Both the position numbers and the translations under genes were made by a program. Below are positions 44,675 to 57,716 of a DNA stretch of 64,000 bases, in pieces (the first letter of the stretch is position 1; every line of letters begins with the position of its first letter). The stretch covers positions 199,203,126-199,267,125 of the forward strand of contig JAHLJT010000631.1 in the NCBI GenBank assembly GCA_031308135.1, in the 5' to 3' direction. The notes below the pieces were generated by a model, which was given only the letters and a program-made list of their open reading frames with translations, had not been told where the DNA came from and searched no databases. This DNA comes from Acheta domesticus. Taxonomy: Eukaryota > Arthropoda > Insecta > Orthoptera > Gryllidae.

Positions 44675-47290
44675 CTCTGTTGACAAAAAAAAAAAAAAAA
44701 AGTAAGAAGAGATTCTTGTAAGAAGTTTTCTGTACGATAGTATGAAGTACATTTTAATACTGTATATTTACATAGTGTATCTTGATTTAAGAGAATGGTA
44801 ATATATTAAAACTTCACTTATTAGTTCCAAAATTTGCTAACTGAAATTGTTTTTTAAATCACATTTCATGACCCAATGGTCTAGATTGTGTAAACCATGA
44901 AGTTCTGTTAAGAAGTTTAAGCAAAAGTAGTTTCAAAAGCTAAAGGGCTTTTAAAAAATGCAATGATAGCTTAAAAATATGGTTATTTTTTGTAAATATT
45001 TTGTTTCACAGTAATTACTTCAGGTCACTGTTGATGAAATGATATAACCAATGATGCAGCTTCCTAAAAACAACTTTTTGAAGTAAATTTTCATTTTATT
45101 TTAATTCAGATAATTACAAATGAACATTACCTTTAATTGTTGAAAAATTGCTAAAAAAGGAAGACAATTAATATTACTTGAATATGTATTGTCATATAAG
45201 GAATCAAACATATTTTATATTTAACTATTTTTCTTGAAAATTTTTCATCAATGGAGTACTTATATATTTTCAGTAAACTAAAAATATGCTATTACTAAAC
45301 TTTCTGTACCTGATATGTAAAACACTTCAAAAAATGTTTCATTATCACAATTTTTGACACTAAAAATTCATGAATGGATCTCCAACTTCTCTGCAACATT
45401 GAAGTTGCATCCATTTGTAAAGTAGATTGAAATTACTCTAGTCAAACCTCTTGTACATTATTATTCAGTCAGAAGTCAAAAGAAATTCTTTTAGATTTAT
45501 GAATTTAAAAAACTAGACAAATTTTTTAACTGAACATATTATTTATTTTTATATTATTACTATGAAAAATACCTATTTTTTCTGATGAACAATATTTCAC
45601 AGCTTTTTATCTAATTGTATTTTCTAAATATATAGCACGTGAAATTGAATGATGTTTTATTGATTATGGTTAGCTTTTACATTTGTGGCTCAAAGAAGCC
45701 TTCTAAATCCCACCAGGCAAATCTAATCAAGATAAGCCTCTTGCTCTACTTTCGTCACATAAGGCACTCATGTAGACCCTTAATTGTCTGGCTCGGCATA
45801 TAAATTGTTAAGATGGCCTAGAAATTTTGTATCTGGTTGTGTTGAAAGCTCAGAACTCTGGAGTATATCTTTCATTCTTACTTTTTCACATTTCATTAAT
45901 CTTAAAAATACTCCCAAAATAAAGTTAAGCCAAGTTTCCACCAATAACAATTCTGTGATAATTTACTATGATGCAATAATTTATTTATTGTTTATACAAA
46001 AGAATTTATTCTAATATATTACATGTGAATTCAGTTAAATATGAAAACAAATAAGTGTATTACAAATGTGTCTAAAATTTATTTAATGTTGGATACTCAA
46101 CCTATTTCAATTTTCATTGAGTCTATGAAGATTAGAATAATGGATTTCTCGATAAATGAACATCTGCAAAGATGATTTATAAATGTCAGAAATCAATTAT
46201 CACCATTTTTGCTCAACCCATGGCAATTGGTTGTATAATGGCTTGTATATTTTTGAAAACATTTTTTATTATTTTTGCCATTGTTATTTTTGTATTTATC
46301 CTTCTTTTTTTCAATTGTTGAAAATGTACAGATATGAGAACAGTCCCAACCATTGCCAGTTTTATCATTAACAGTGTGATGAGTCTCATGATTTTAGGAG
46401 CATGTTTGATTGAAAGTCATAGATAAACTATCTTACAGAAGAAAATATTAACTAAGTGAATGAGACATACTTCTGTAGAAAGAAATGGTAAGATGCATAA
46501 TGAGATGATTTAGTAACTTTATTATTAATACCACCATTATTCAAAATTATGGCATACATATGAATTTAATTAGAAATTATTTATCATCATGCTGCCTCAT
46601 GATCTTTGAAATAAATTAAATTACCCATCATTGATTCAATTTCATTTCATTGTTACTACTGTATTCCACCTTGTTAAAATATTTTTTACAAGCAGAATAT
46701 CCCGAATGTGCATTCTTGCCTCAAACCCAATTAATTCTTTCTCATCAATTCGTTAATTATAAAAATATTTGTTCATTAAATAATATGGAGGTAAAAATTG
46801 CATTCTTTTGGGTGCGAGAATTATAAATAAATTTGATAAATATGTATTAAAATATATTTTATGTAGTAATAGTTTTGCAATATTGCCCAGTGGGAGCGCA
46901 ATTTCTAATTGCTAAGATGCCGTGATCGATAGCGTGGCAAGTTAAAAAGATATAAGATATTGCTCGATTGGTAGCATGCGTAATTAGCATGGTTGGTTGA
47001 AATCGGACTTCTGTTCTGTAATTCCACGGAAGAATCTTGTTCCACGTTTGTTCTTTCATATCAAGGAGTAGGGGAAAGAGGGGAAGACGCGCGAAGGGAT
47101 CAATACTCTTGATTTAGTTTTGGATTTAAGTACGTTAGCTCTACAATGGTGCCAAAGTTTTTTAAAATAGTATTTAATGATTATTGTGAGCTATTGTATT
47201 AACACACTTTATATCTCTGACGCTTAAATTTGAGCGAGAAACATTTAGAAGGCGGAGTGTGCTTGCCTCTCTACGCGAAAACCTGTTGGT
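44675..47290. other. 3' UTR and intergenic region between the receptor and IMPDH
   Basis: AT-rich with no gene. The GABA-B receptor 3' UTR occupies an unknown part of the left side. A tRNA-like phrase near 46960-47010 was judged too weak to annotate as a gene. Confidence 0.5.
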
Positions 47291-47304
47291 TATGTCACCA
47301 CGGG

Positions 47305-47312
47305 TATAAATA
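47305..47312 (+). promoter_or_regulatory. TATA box ahead of IMPDH
   Basis: TATAAATA lies 160 bases before the ATG. The start site would be expected near 47335, in a pyrimidine-rich CTGCCTCTCC stretch. If the gene is an old retrocopy this promoter would have been gained locally; if it is the native gene it is its own. Function is inferred from position only. Confidence 0.45.
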
Positions 47313-47464
47313 CACTGTGCGTTCTTCGCCGCTGCCTCTCCGGCCTGTCGTTTGCTGGAGGGAGGTGAGAGGCCGGACGTTCGATTTTTGTATGTGTAAG
47401 GCCAACACGTGGCGGTTAAGTTTTTGACAGTAAATTGAAAGAATTTCAGCGTTAGTGGTGAATA

Positions 47465-49026
47465 ATGGCTGATTATTTAATTTGTGGAGGTACAGGATAC
47501 GTACCAGAGGATGGATTGACCGGCGCCCAGTTGTTTTCAAATGGTGATGGTTTAACTTACAATGATTTTATTATATTGCCGGGCTTCATTGATTTTACCG
47601 CTGATGAAGTCGATCTTACTTCGGCACTAACTAAGAAGATCTCATTGAAAGCACCGTTAGTTTCCTCTCCAATGGACACTGTAACTGAATCTGACATGGC
47701 AATAGCAATGGCTCTATGTGGTGGTATTGGTATAATTCACCATAACTGTACACCAGAATACCAGGCAAATGAGGTTCATAAAGTTAAGAAGTACAAACAA
47801 GGATTTATTCGAGATCCTGTGGTTCTGAGTCCCAACCACAGCATTGGAGATGTCCTTAGGGTGAAGAAAGAAAAGGGTTTCTGTGGCATTCCTGTCACTG
47901 AAATGGTAAGCTTGGAGGAAAATTATTAGGTATGGTTACATCTCGCGACATTGACTTTTTGAAGGAATCTCAAACTAGTTGTTTTAAACTTGATAGTGTG
48001 ATGACAAAATTGGAGCAACTTGTTACAGCTTCATCAGGTGTTACATTAGAAGAAGCCAATAGCATTCTGGAAAAATCAAAAAAAGGAAAACTGCCAATTG
48101 TAAATGAGAAACAAGAGCTTGTTGCTCTTATTGCACGTACAGATCTGAAGAAGTCTCGCAACTACCCTAGTGCTTCAAAAGATGAGAACAAGCAGCTGTT
48201 GGTAGGAGCTGCTGTGGGTACGAGAGAAGAAGACAAGCAAAGATTGACTCTTTTGGCCCAAGCAGGGGTTGATGTGGTGTTAATAGACTCTTCTCAAGGG
48301 AATTCTGTGTATCAAATTGACATGATAAGGTACATAAAACAAACTTATCCAGATCTGCAGGTGATAGGTGGTAATGTTGTGACTGCCGCTCAAGCAAAGA
48401 ATCTTATTGATGCTGGGGTGGATGGTCTTAGAGTTGGTATGGGAAGTGGGTCTATTTGTATCACACAAGAAGTAATGGCAGTTGGCCGACCACAGGGAAC
48501 TGCTGTATATAAAGTAGCAGAATATGCCCGTAGGTTTGGTGTACCAGTGATAGCTGATGGAGGGATTCAGTCTGTTGGACACATAATTAAAGCTCTTTCC
48601 CTTGGAGCATCCACTGTCATGATGGGATCACTTTTGGCTGGTACTACTGAAGCTCCTGGAGAATATTACTTCTCAGATGGAGTACGTTTGAAAAAGTACC
48701 GTGGTATGGGTAGCCTGGAAGCAATGGACCGTAAAGATGTTAAAGGTGGGGGTGCAGCTGATCGTTATTTTCATAGTGAAACAGACAAGCTGAAAGTGGC
48801 TCAAGGTGTTAGTGGTTCGATTGTGGACAAGGGCTCAGTGCTTAGATTTTTGCCATACTTGCAGTGTGGTTTGAGACATGGTTGTCAGGACATTGGTGCT
48901 CGTAGCCTTTCAATTCTCAGGTCCATGATGTATTCTGGAGAACTGAAATTTGAGCGTAGGACTCAATCTGCACAAGTTGAAGGCAATGTTCATGGACTGT
49001 TCTCATATGAGAAAAGATTGTTTTAA
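47465..49026 (+). CDS. Inosine-5'-monophosphate dehydrogenase, intronless, with one-base frameshift
   Basis: IMPDH oxidises IMP to XMP with NAD+, the committed step of guanine nucleotide synthesis, in the cytosol as a tetramer. The ATG at 47465 starts [19 protein letters not shown]. The barrel opens with [13 protein letters not shown] (about 47670), two CBS motifs span roughly residues 110-235 (including [21 protein letters not shown]), and the barrel resumes at [10 protein letters not shown]. The catalytic loop [13 protein letters not shown] near 48440 keeps the Cys, RGMGSLEAM lies near 48705, the flap RYFHSETDK near 48765 keeps Arg-Tyr, and the C-terminus is SYEKRLF. About 520 residues matches the usual length of 514. 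One A is missing in the run at 47901-47903, so the frame stops at 47927-47929; everything afterwards is intact in the next frame. No introns interrupt it. Candidate poly(A) signals are at 49312 and 49434. Gene, retrocopy and sequence error are all possible. In Drosophila the homologue is raspberry. Confidence 0.88.
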
Positions 49027-49766
49027 TTTTTATATTCATTTGATGTGTTGTATTTTATATTGCTTTTTTCTTCTTTTGATATGTATTGTTTCCCCTGGAA
49101 ATGGGATTATTTGATTCAATAATTGATATATCATATTAAAAATGTTATCAAACCATTGCAGCTGCACTTCCGTTACTTTTGCTTAACTGGTTGCTTGATT
49201 GTTGATTGCAACATTGGGAGCAAGATCATTTTGAGGTGTGATAGGTTAGTGGATGTGAATTCTTTGATCTATTGTCATGCATGCTGCCAAAAGGAAAAAA
49301 ACATCACAGAAATAAATTTTGAGATTGTGTCTTTCTCATTAAATGTGTTTTTTGCCCATATACTGTGATGTACTAGATTTAGATTAGATGTTTTTAAAAA
49401 TATTGCTGCCCGGGGAAAGATACTAGACAAGAAAATAAAGTATTTTCTTTCTTATTTTTATGGAAATTATTTTTGGTAAAAATGCGATGTACTATGAATA
49501 TGTACCGTTCTTATAAAATAATATGTTTAAAACAGTAGTGTTTGTTTGGTTTTTTATTCCTATTTCCATCTGTTTCCATGAGCTGTAACTTTGCTTTACT
49601 GAATTTTTTTGTTCTTTTATTTTCCTTTGTTGCATTTCTCCTGACTTGAAATTTTATTTGAATGCTCTCAACTTAATTGCAAATAACATTGATGTCAGGG
49701 ACTACAGCTAAACTGTAATGGAAATTGTAAATTGGAGTATCCATTTCCATTGAACTATTAATTTGA
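49027..49766. other. IMPDH 3' flank
   Basis: AATAAA occurs at 49312-49317 and 49434-49439, compatible with a 3' UTR of 300 to 450 bases. No poly(A) tract that would mark a recent retrocopy follows either one. Nothing else was seen. Confidence 0.55.
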
Positions 49767-49908
49767 AATCTCGTTATAACAAATGGTGGAAGGTACTTGA
49801 TGTACAAAGTTTTGTACAGAGTATGAAATCCTCTGACTCCCAAATGCTCATATTCCAGTGGTAGATTTGAAATGTGCTGTTTGGTATAGGTTTTGTTGTA
49901 ACGAGATT
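49767..49908. mobile_element. Small MITE-like hairpin element
   Basis: AATCTCGTTATAACAAA at the left and the reverse complement of TTTGTTGTAACGAGATT at the right pair as an imperfect inverted repeat around 110 bases of interior. The AATCTCGTTA core resembles the end of the pogo-like MITE at 43318. A single further end-like motif (TTATAACGAGATTT) is at 53505-53518. Confidence 0.55.
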
Positions 49909-52900
49909 TTTCATGCAAATTCTCATAGATAACCATAAAGTTGTTGCCTAAAATTTAGTATGAAAATGGGACTGAAACATGGGATTTGGGAGTCGACATG
50001 TGTTTCCAACTCTCCAACATACCAATATTTTTTGTTTGAAGCACTGAATCATACGTTTTAACTTATTTATTTTTAAAAAAAATTAAGCCTGGGAAGGTAA
50101 TGTTTCTGGGCAAAGATAAGAGGAAGGGGAAACAACAATTATGGTTGTCTAGACAGGGTGTGCTGTAGACTGAAGCAGCTGAGTGTACCTTCTGTCCCAC
50201 AGAGTGAAGTGGATGTTGGGGCAATTGCATTAACATGGATCGTCCTGTCAGGCTTGCAGTTTGCTGGGCTGAGCAGCTGTTCATAATTCATCAGGGGATC
50301 CTTAAAACAGCATCTGTAGAGACCTCCAAAGTTCTTAAAACCTTCAGTGTTCATCCCAACCTTGTGTATTAACTTAAATTTTGCCTGTGCCTGAGTTCCT
50401 GTGTAGTGAATAACAAATTGTAGGTATTCTCCTTACTTAACCTGTCTTGATTTTTTTTTTTTTTTTTTTTTTTTGTTTGTTTTAGTTTTTCATAGGATCA
50501 TTCAATAAACTATTCATCTGTTTAAAGAATTTTCATTATCTACTTGGATGTGGTAATTTATTTCGTTATGAATGCAAAAATTCATTAGAAATTTAGGATA
50601 ATGTTCAAAGAAATTTGTAATAGATTAATTACATGTTTAGAATTGAATAGTTATTTGATGGAATTTTTGACTCGCTAGGTAGTGAAGTTTGTTGTTTCTG
50701 AATTACTACATTATGATTCTATTCATTGATTATCCTCAAATAATAATGATGGTAATTATATACAAAATTATTTATAGCTTGTTAATAAATTGTAATATAA
50801 ATGTCAAACATATCAAAGGAGACTGTAGGTAAATTGATTAAAAAAGTGAGAAATTCTTTTGTGTTACACATGTTAAGATACTAGATCAATTCCAAAGGTT
50901 GTGTAGTCTTTCAGGTAGATGACATAAGAGGTAGTTCCCCTGGCTTTGTGATTTAATGCAGTGGTGCTTGTGGTTATTGCCTCTCCTATCCTGCATGAGT
51001 ATTTTTTTTTAAAGGTGTGTATTGGAGTGCTCTGTCATTTGATTTATACTCCCTTAAAAGATAAAAATTTCCAGAATCTCAGGAATTATTTTATTCAGAT
51101 TTATTTAAAGAAAAGCACATTTTTAATGTGTGTTTTTTTTATTGAAGCACTGTAACACACACACACTAAATGTATTGTCTTGCCAGAGTTTTCATTGTAC
51201 ATACATTTTTCTCCCAAAGATAACAAGAATGATTGTTAATTAGTTTTATGTATGCATGTATTTCTTTGAGAAAGGTTGCCAAAGCATATTCAGTTCAAGT
51301 AATTACATGGATGATGAAAGAACTTTGGTGTAATTATTATTCTCACCAAAATAATTGGAACTTGAAGTAAGCTTGGGAGGTAACATTGCATAGTGTGTTA
51401 AAGCTTGAATTAGAAAAAAGTAACTTTCAGTTCATTATTATTTTGCATCTTCCAGTTCAGTAAGACAGTGTCCAGCAATACTTCAATAACTGAATTTTAT
51501 GTAGTGAAAGCTGTAAATACGAATGTTTCTTAAGAGGAATTGATTGTGTCATTTATAAGTCAAATTAATTGAATAGATAGTTGAATAATTACTGACTGTG
51601 TATGGGTGGAGATATTGATATTTGCATGAGCAATTTGATGGTGTTCAATGTTATCTCTTTTGGAACGACTTGAATTTTTCTAATGTCATAATAGCTTTCC
51701 TTAAAAATTCCTGAATGTGAAAATAAATAGTAGGAACAAGATCAGGTCTAGGCAATCTTATTCATCCACTATTTAAAGTGCTTATTCCTACAGTGATTAG
51801 TGCAAAATATTTTATAGGTCTGTTCTTAATTTGTAGATATATTCACTGTTTATTTCTTCTTTTCTATTTCTGTGTGAGGGTTTTTTGTTGTTGCTAACAT
51901 AGTGCCTTACTGTCTCAAGATATTAAAAGGTTTCATCATTGAACTGTAATTGAAATAATTACTTGCAAATATATAAAGAGGAAAACACATCAGAACAAGA
52001 CAATGAGCAAAAAACAAATAAAAAAGATGCTTTTATTTTCATCAGAAGTTAAAGATAATTTGGTGCAATATATTCCAGTTTCTTAATCAAACTTCTTTTG
52101 AGGATTAACTATGATCACTTGCAGACTATATATTGAGTGGTCTACCAAATTCTGGAAGATTAAAGAAAAGTATGCTAGAATATGTAACATGTTATGAAAT
52201 GTGGCAAAATGAGCACACAGATGTGACAATCATAACTTAATTATTAGTTATGTTTTATTTCAAATGTATATAAGGTAGTTTTCTTATGCTACTAAAATTA
52301 AAATCATTGATTTAGTTTATTTTCAATAATACTTGTAGATTTACACAAATGTTAGTGATATGCTTTGTAGAAATACTCATAATGCAGATAATCGATTTTT
52401 CTATATTGAACAATTTAATTTAATTTTTGAGCCATTAAGACTGAAATTGAGTGATACCAAAGATTGCTTAGTCCATAAAACAAAACAACCCGCTTTGGGA
52501 GGGAAGGGAAAGTAAGAATAAAGTTTTCCTCCTAAATGTATTGATATTTATCATTTATGAATGTATAACCTGAAATCTGCAAGTTACTGTATGAAAATCA
52601 GTGTATTTATCTCGAGAGAATCATCTTTTTTACTTTTGCAATGATGTTCTGTAACAAAAATAAATGTGCCAATAAGATGTGCAAAATATATAGTGCCAGT
52701 ACTACTACAATTTTCACACAATGGAAATTTTTGGGGAAGCTGATTATTGAATGACTACAGAAGTTATCAAGAAGCATGAAGCATATTTTCCTTGACTGTG
52801 ATATGATGTGGAATCTGATATAAGTTTTACACAAATTTTATCTCTTCATTTATGAGTTGCGAAAGTTTAACTCTTTAAAAGTGTCATATCGTTTCTGCAA

Positions 52901-55900
52901 TATTTAATGTTTATGATATTCTGTTTTTAAAATTTTAAAATCCTTTCTTAAAGATCCATTGATGGAGACATGTAAGTGATATCCACCCTTTTATCTTCTT
53001 ACTTTTCAAACTTAAGAACAGATTGTGCGCTAGGTACACTGAAGTGAACCCTATGTTACTTTGTGAATTTTAACTAAAAATTTTTAATCACCGTGAACAT
53101 TTTGCATGAAAATATTAATAATTTTGATTTATTTGAAAATACTATGAAAGAGAAAGGTTTTAAAATACATATTTCGTTCTAGACATACATGTACCTAAGC
53201 ATTGACAACAAGTTAACTAGAGTAAATGCATTTTTTCTGCATTTAGGGAAATTTCATATTAAGTATTAATAGCATGGGTGAGAACAGTCTAGCTCATCAT
53301 ATGCCACTGAAGTTGCATACTGCCAATTATAAGATAAAAGTCTTCAGATTTTAGTATTTGTGGTCAATAAATATCCATTTAATATATATTGTTCAGAAGT
53401 ATATTGGTCAATTAATAGCACATTTCTGCACAAATCCCAGCAATAATGATATCAGTGTAGAAAGTGAATGACACAAACTCCTTGAAGTTTATGATATGAT
53501 ATTGTTATAACGAGATTTGAAATTTAAATGTTAATTTCTATGTTAGAGAACTATTGATGTTAATATTAGAAACCAAATTGCTAACAGATAAACAATACAT
53601 TGATTATTATAATACAAAAAAAAAATAGTATTTTTTTTTCTGATGTGTGTACTATAAGAGAAAAATATGTTGTTGGAGATTGTGTATAGTTCTAATAATG
53701 TTATTGTGTCGTTAACTCATGTTTAAAGGCAATTGTAAATTGTTATTTGATACAAACGTTTGCATTATGTGAATTTCTGCTGCTCTCTGGATAAGTAATA
53801 TTCTTTTGTGTGGAAGAAAACAGTAGTAATATAATTGTTAAATCTTGTAAATATAAACAATTCATATAAGAAATGATTTTGGCTTGTTAATGTGTGTTAA
53901 AAGTCTAATATTTTCTGAACATTAATTTCTTGACTAGATTATACTGTTAAGTAATATGTACTACTGCTTTGCCCAACTAGTAGAGAATTATCTTGACAGG
54001 ATGTGTAGAGGGTTTATATTATTCTATTAATGCATAAGTTGCCAACGATGAGTATTTTTCTGTTTATTGTCTGTGTGCGTGTATTAAGATTGTACGTATT
54101 TACATTAGGTACCTTTGTATGTATTGTCTTTAAGATTTATTTTTCTTTGTCACTTGTGATGTTAGGGTGAAAATATATCATGATTTGTATAATTAACTTA
54201 TTTTTATGCCCTAGAAAACAGTGTCTATGGGTAAAGCGGCCTCTATTATGCAAAAAATGAAGGGAGCAAGTGTTCATTTATATAAAGTTGTAATTTTAAC
54301 TAATGTATGTATCTTACCATTCCTGTAATACAAATGTGTATTTAAAGGTCAAGTGTTTTCATAAATTGAATGTGAGAAGGAGAAGTCACTATCCAGAGTA
54401 TGGACCTTAGTCAAGGCTTGCAGGGTGAGGGAAGGGAACATTATTCTTATCCAAGAAATATTTTGATGGACCCTGTTTTTATAATCATGTAATTTCATCT
54501 TGAAACGAAAACCTATGGAAACATACAGTTTAAAATTTGCCAGCGAGGCAAATGGCAACTCAGAAGTCCTTATTTTCAAAGTCAATGAAACAATATTAAG
54601 ATTGTATCTTTGAGCATTATGGTACATTATGTTTATGTTTAAATCAGCAATTTAATATCCAGAACATATTTCATTCATATTTACAAATGTACATTCTCGA
54701 CCATACAAATGTACTTACACATGTTACTCACATGGCAGATGTTCACAGACAACACACATATACTGACTTTCTCTGTATTTTGAATAAAATATATCACCTC
54801 ATAGTGTGTCTTTCATGTAGATCCCTGAGACTATTCACTCCTTTTGTCCCATTGTAATATTTTTGATGTTACTTCTCCTCTGACGTAAATCCTGTCTTAT
54901 CTAGTTATTTATATTCAAACATTCAAATGTACCTAACTTGGTGGTAGCAATAAAATTCATTTATTCACGTTTGATTCCCAGATGGGGCAAAATCTGTAGC
55001 TTTCTAATGCAAATCTCCTCGGTTTCTGTAGTTGTGTGATGAATGAAAATATAAGGCAGGCCAATTAATTGACGATATGGTGAAGGGAATATGTCATACT
55101 TGCCACATGAGAAAGGCGCACAATACTTTTGGTTGATGGCTGGTTGGTGTCTTGGTGTTAAATTTATTTCTAACAGACAATTTTCCAAAATAAGAAAAAT
55201 TCAAATTCCACACAATATGCACTTAAATTCCCATCAGTAATGCTGCTGTTAATTTTTGCAATTTTATGTAATATTAATTTAAAAACACAACAAATTAAAT
55301 TGTTATTCTTTTTTCACAAAGAAAAAAACAAATTTAAACAAATATGTAAATTGTAGTGTGTGAGGAAAAAAATTATCTAGAGGCCATATATTTTCTTGTT
55401 TCCTCCATGTTTCGGTTATAACACCAATGGGTGATGTGTCTTTGGGATTTAAACAAGGTTTTTCTGTTGGTTGGGTGTAAAATAAAGGAAATAGTGCTGT
55501 CAGGCTCCCAAAGCTTCTTTTATGATGATGGTGTGCCAAAAGTGAAATTGAAACAGTTCATATACTACTGTTCTATACAACTGTTCTTATACATATACAT
55601 AACTGTTTATAATTATGTAAATTCTGATTAATTGAGGATAAAATAGGAAATAACTCATTTTAAGTGTCATTTAATTACCTACAACTTCTATTGTGGAGAT
55701 ATTGCTGTAAAACTAAGGATCCAGGAGCAAAGTTTGAAAAACATGAGGCAATAAGGTGTTTTTTTGAAAAATCATTGTTTTCCCCTAGCAAATATGGAAG
55801 CTATTGGGAATAGAAAACTAGATTCAAACCTCAAAAGAAATTTTGTAAACTCATTTCAAATGTAATAATTTCTGTGCAACTATGCACATTCAATATACAA

Positions 55901-55925
55901 GCAAAAACAAAACAAAAAACCTAGT
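49909..55925. other. Six kilobases of intergenic DNA without recognised gene
   Basis: Very AT-rich. A T20 run lies near 50451-50474. Short ORFs do not resemble known proteins. A pyrimidine-acceptor-like site at about 50203 precedes a short hydrophobic frame but lacks other support. Confidence 0.5.
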
Positions 55926-56376
55926 GTTACAGAATGGCATAGACTTTCTCGAACTACTTACTTTCCTAATCTCTTTATTCTGGGCTAACATTTTGCCTCA
56001 TCATGTTACACCATATTCCCAGCTACTACATATTGGCACGTAAAAGACATTTTCTTCCCCACGTTTTCTCACATTTCCAGTCCCCTAAAACTAGATTTTA
56101 ATTATGACTAAGAATTTTGTAGAAGAGGAAAATTAGGGCCTATGTCCATTCAACTGTACGTTCATTGAAAAATTTTGAGTTTTTTGTAAGAAAGTGTCAT
56201 TTCAGCGTTTCTGAAAATGCACAATTTTGAGCTCATTTTCTCAGACAACTTCACGATAAATAATTTTAAGCACAAGTACATTATACATTTTTATATATTG
56301 TATTTTCAAAACCAGCAGGGTATGAAAAAAGCTTCCAATGTAAATATTCACATGAGAGAAATTTCAAAAATACGTA
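55926..56376 (-). repeat. 1.5 kb repeat family, diverged reverse-orientation half unit
   Basis: Starts with GTTACAGAATGGCATAGACTTTC, which on the minus strand corresponds to the unit end near 62165-62195 (here split as GTTACAGAATGG and CATAGACTTTC). Near 56206-56220 it has GCGTTTCTGAAAATGC, the reverse of the GCATTTTCAGAAACGC sub-repeat. It ends at the GTACGTA junction at about 56375, where the family continues in the opposite direction. Confidence 0.65.
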
Positions 56377-56690
56377 CGTATAGTATAGGGAAAGTTATGT
56401 TATGCTGCGCGAAAAAAACGGATTTTTGGCAGAAAAACTTATTACATGGCCCTGGCAACGAAAAAGTGGATAAATTTAGATCCAGTTGCTAAATTAAGAA
56501 AAAAAATCTCCCAACACGTGGTGCAGCCAGAATCCCTGTTTTGTGGTCCTTGATTCCGAAAAACCAATTGAAAGAAAAACGTCTGTCTGAACAACGCTAG
56601 CGAGTAACCGTTCAGCCGATTTTCTCCAAAATTGATACTCTATGATCGATCTGACTCATCAAAAACAGATCTTCAAATAAGATAATGTTG
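56377..56690 (+). repeat. 1.5 kb repeat family, forward-orientation 5' part
   Basis: Begins AGTATAGGGAAAGTTATGTTATGCTGCGCGAAAA (56378-56411, shown here as AGTATAGGGAAAGTTATG then TGCTGCGCGAAAA) and continues through CAGTTGCTAAATTAAG, ACACGTGGTG, GCAGCCAGAATCCCTG and AAAACGTCTGTCTG to a GATCGATCTGA segment. The same order is found at 60735-61030 and 62225-62510. It fades out near 56690. Confidence 0.75.
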
Positions 56691-57716
56691 ATTTGTCTGA
56701 AAATATGACTAGTTTTTCTTTAGTTTCCTGACATGCATAGTAGTCCGCTCGGATTGACTGCGCTTCATTTGTCTTCTTTTTTTTACCAGTGGCATAGCTG
56801 GGGGGGGGGGGGCGCCCCGTGTGACACCGATTCCATTATTTTATAGTAGTAATTATATAATTTAAATCATTTTCTTAAAAATTTTATATATTAATAGTTA
56901 GTTTTAGTAGTTTGAAAATTTTATTTCTGGAATTATATAATTTTTATTGTTTATTATCGTCTCCTGTATTATTTCAGTAGTATACCTTTCCGTTGCGGCT
57001 CTTACTCACAATCAATCTGTATAAATGAGGTCTCTAAAGAAAGAGAATTTGACGGAGACGTGACGAATTGCACTTTGACTTTAAAAATTTGAAGGGTTTG
57101 TTTAAAATAACGCATCTAAATATTCAAGTCAAATGCAACCCGCAGCACTTGCCAAAGTTTTCGTGAAATACCTCCTAAACAAAGCGTTCTAGGGCCTTAA
57201 GAACTAAAATTTAAGGTCAACGGCCTCAAAGAAACGTTTTTCACACCACAATCTACAAGATGATACATTCCTCGACATTCAATTAAATTTGCGGTTCCGC
57301 GCTTCAATACCATCAAGGCCATCTCAATATTTCAGCCCTTTCTGCTGGTAGCCATTTTTTGATGACACGCGTAGAAGGCTTAGATTCCTCTATCTTATAT
57401 TTACGCTTTCTGTGTACACCAAAGACGTATACACCGTGATTTGTACTGTCGGACGAGGGTTTATGTGCATAATCATTTCAAGATTTGCTCTCCAGCAACA
57501 ACTAGAAGTACTATTATAGTTGCTTGAAGATTGTTTCTTATGCGTGCAATGAAACCATTCAATTAACATTTTACCGTGCTCTATAACTGCTGTATGCGTA
57601 ATTGTGGAGGCATGTGTGTGTACAGTGAAGAATGAAGACTGTGTTTGTGTTTTACTTATACCAGTATTTTCGTTATCAGCAGTGATTCGATGAAATTTTC
57701 AAGTCAGCGGGTTCAG
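56691..57716. other. Repeat-like intergenic sequence
   Basis: Contains CAGTGGCATAGCTGGG with a run of G at 56788-56815, which resembles the ends of hAT-type transposons (CAG-GGCGTAGC), but no partner end was found. No genes. Confidence 0.45.

Noticed and set aside
46940..47020. tRNA-like phrase (GCTCGATTGGTAGCATGC ... GGTTGAAATCGG)
   Set aside because: Box motifs are imperfect and no cloverleaf could be drawn; could be a very old SINE but not supported as a gene.
50170..50290. Acceptor-like site followed by a short hydrophobic reading frame
   Set aside because: No donor partner, no homology and no other exon nearby.
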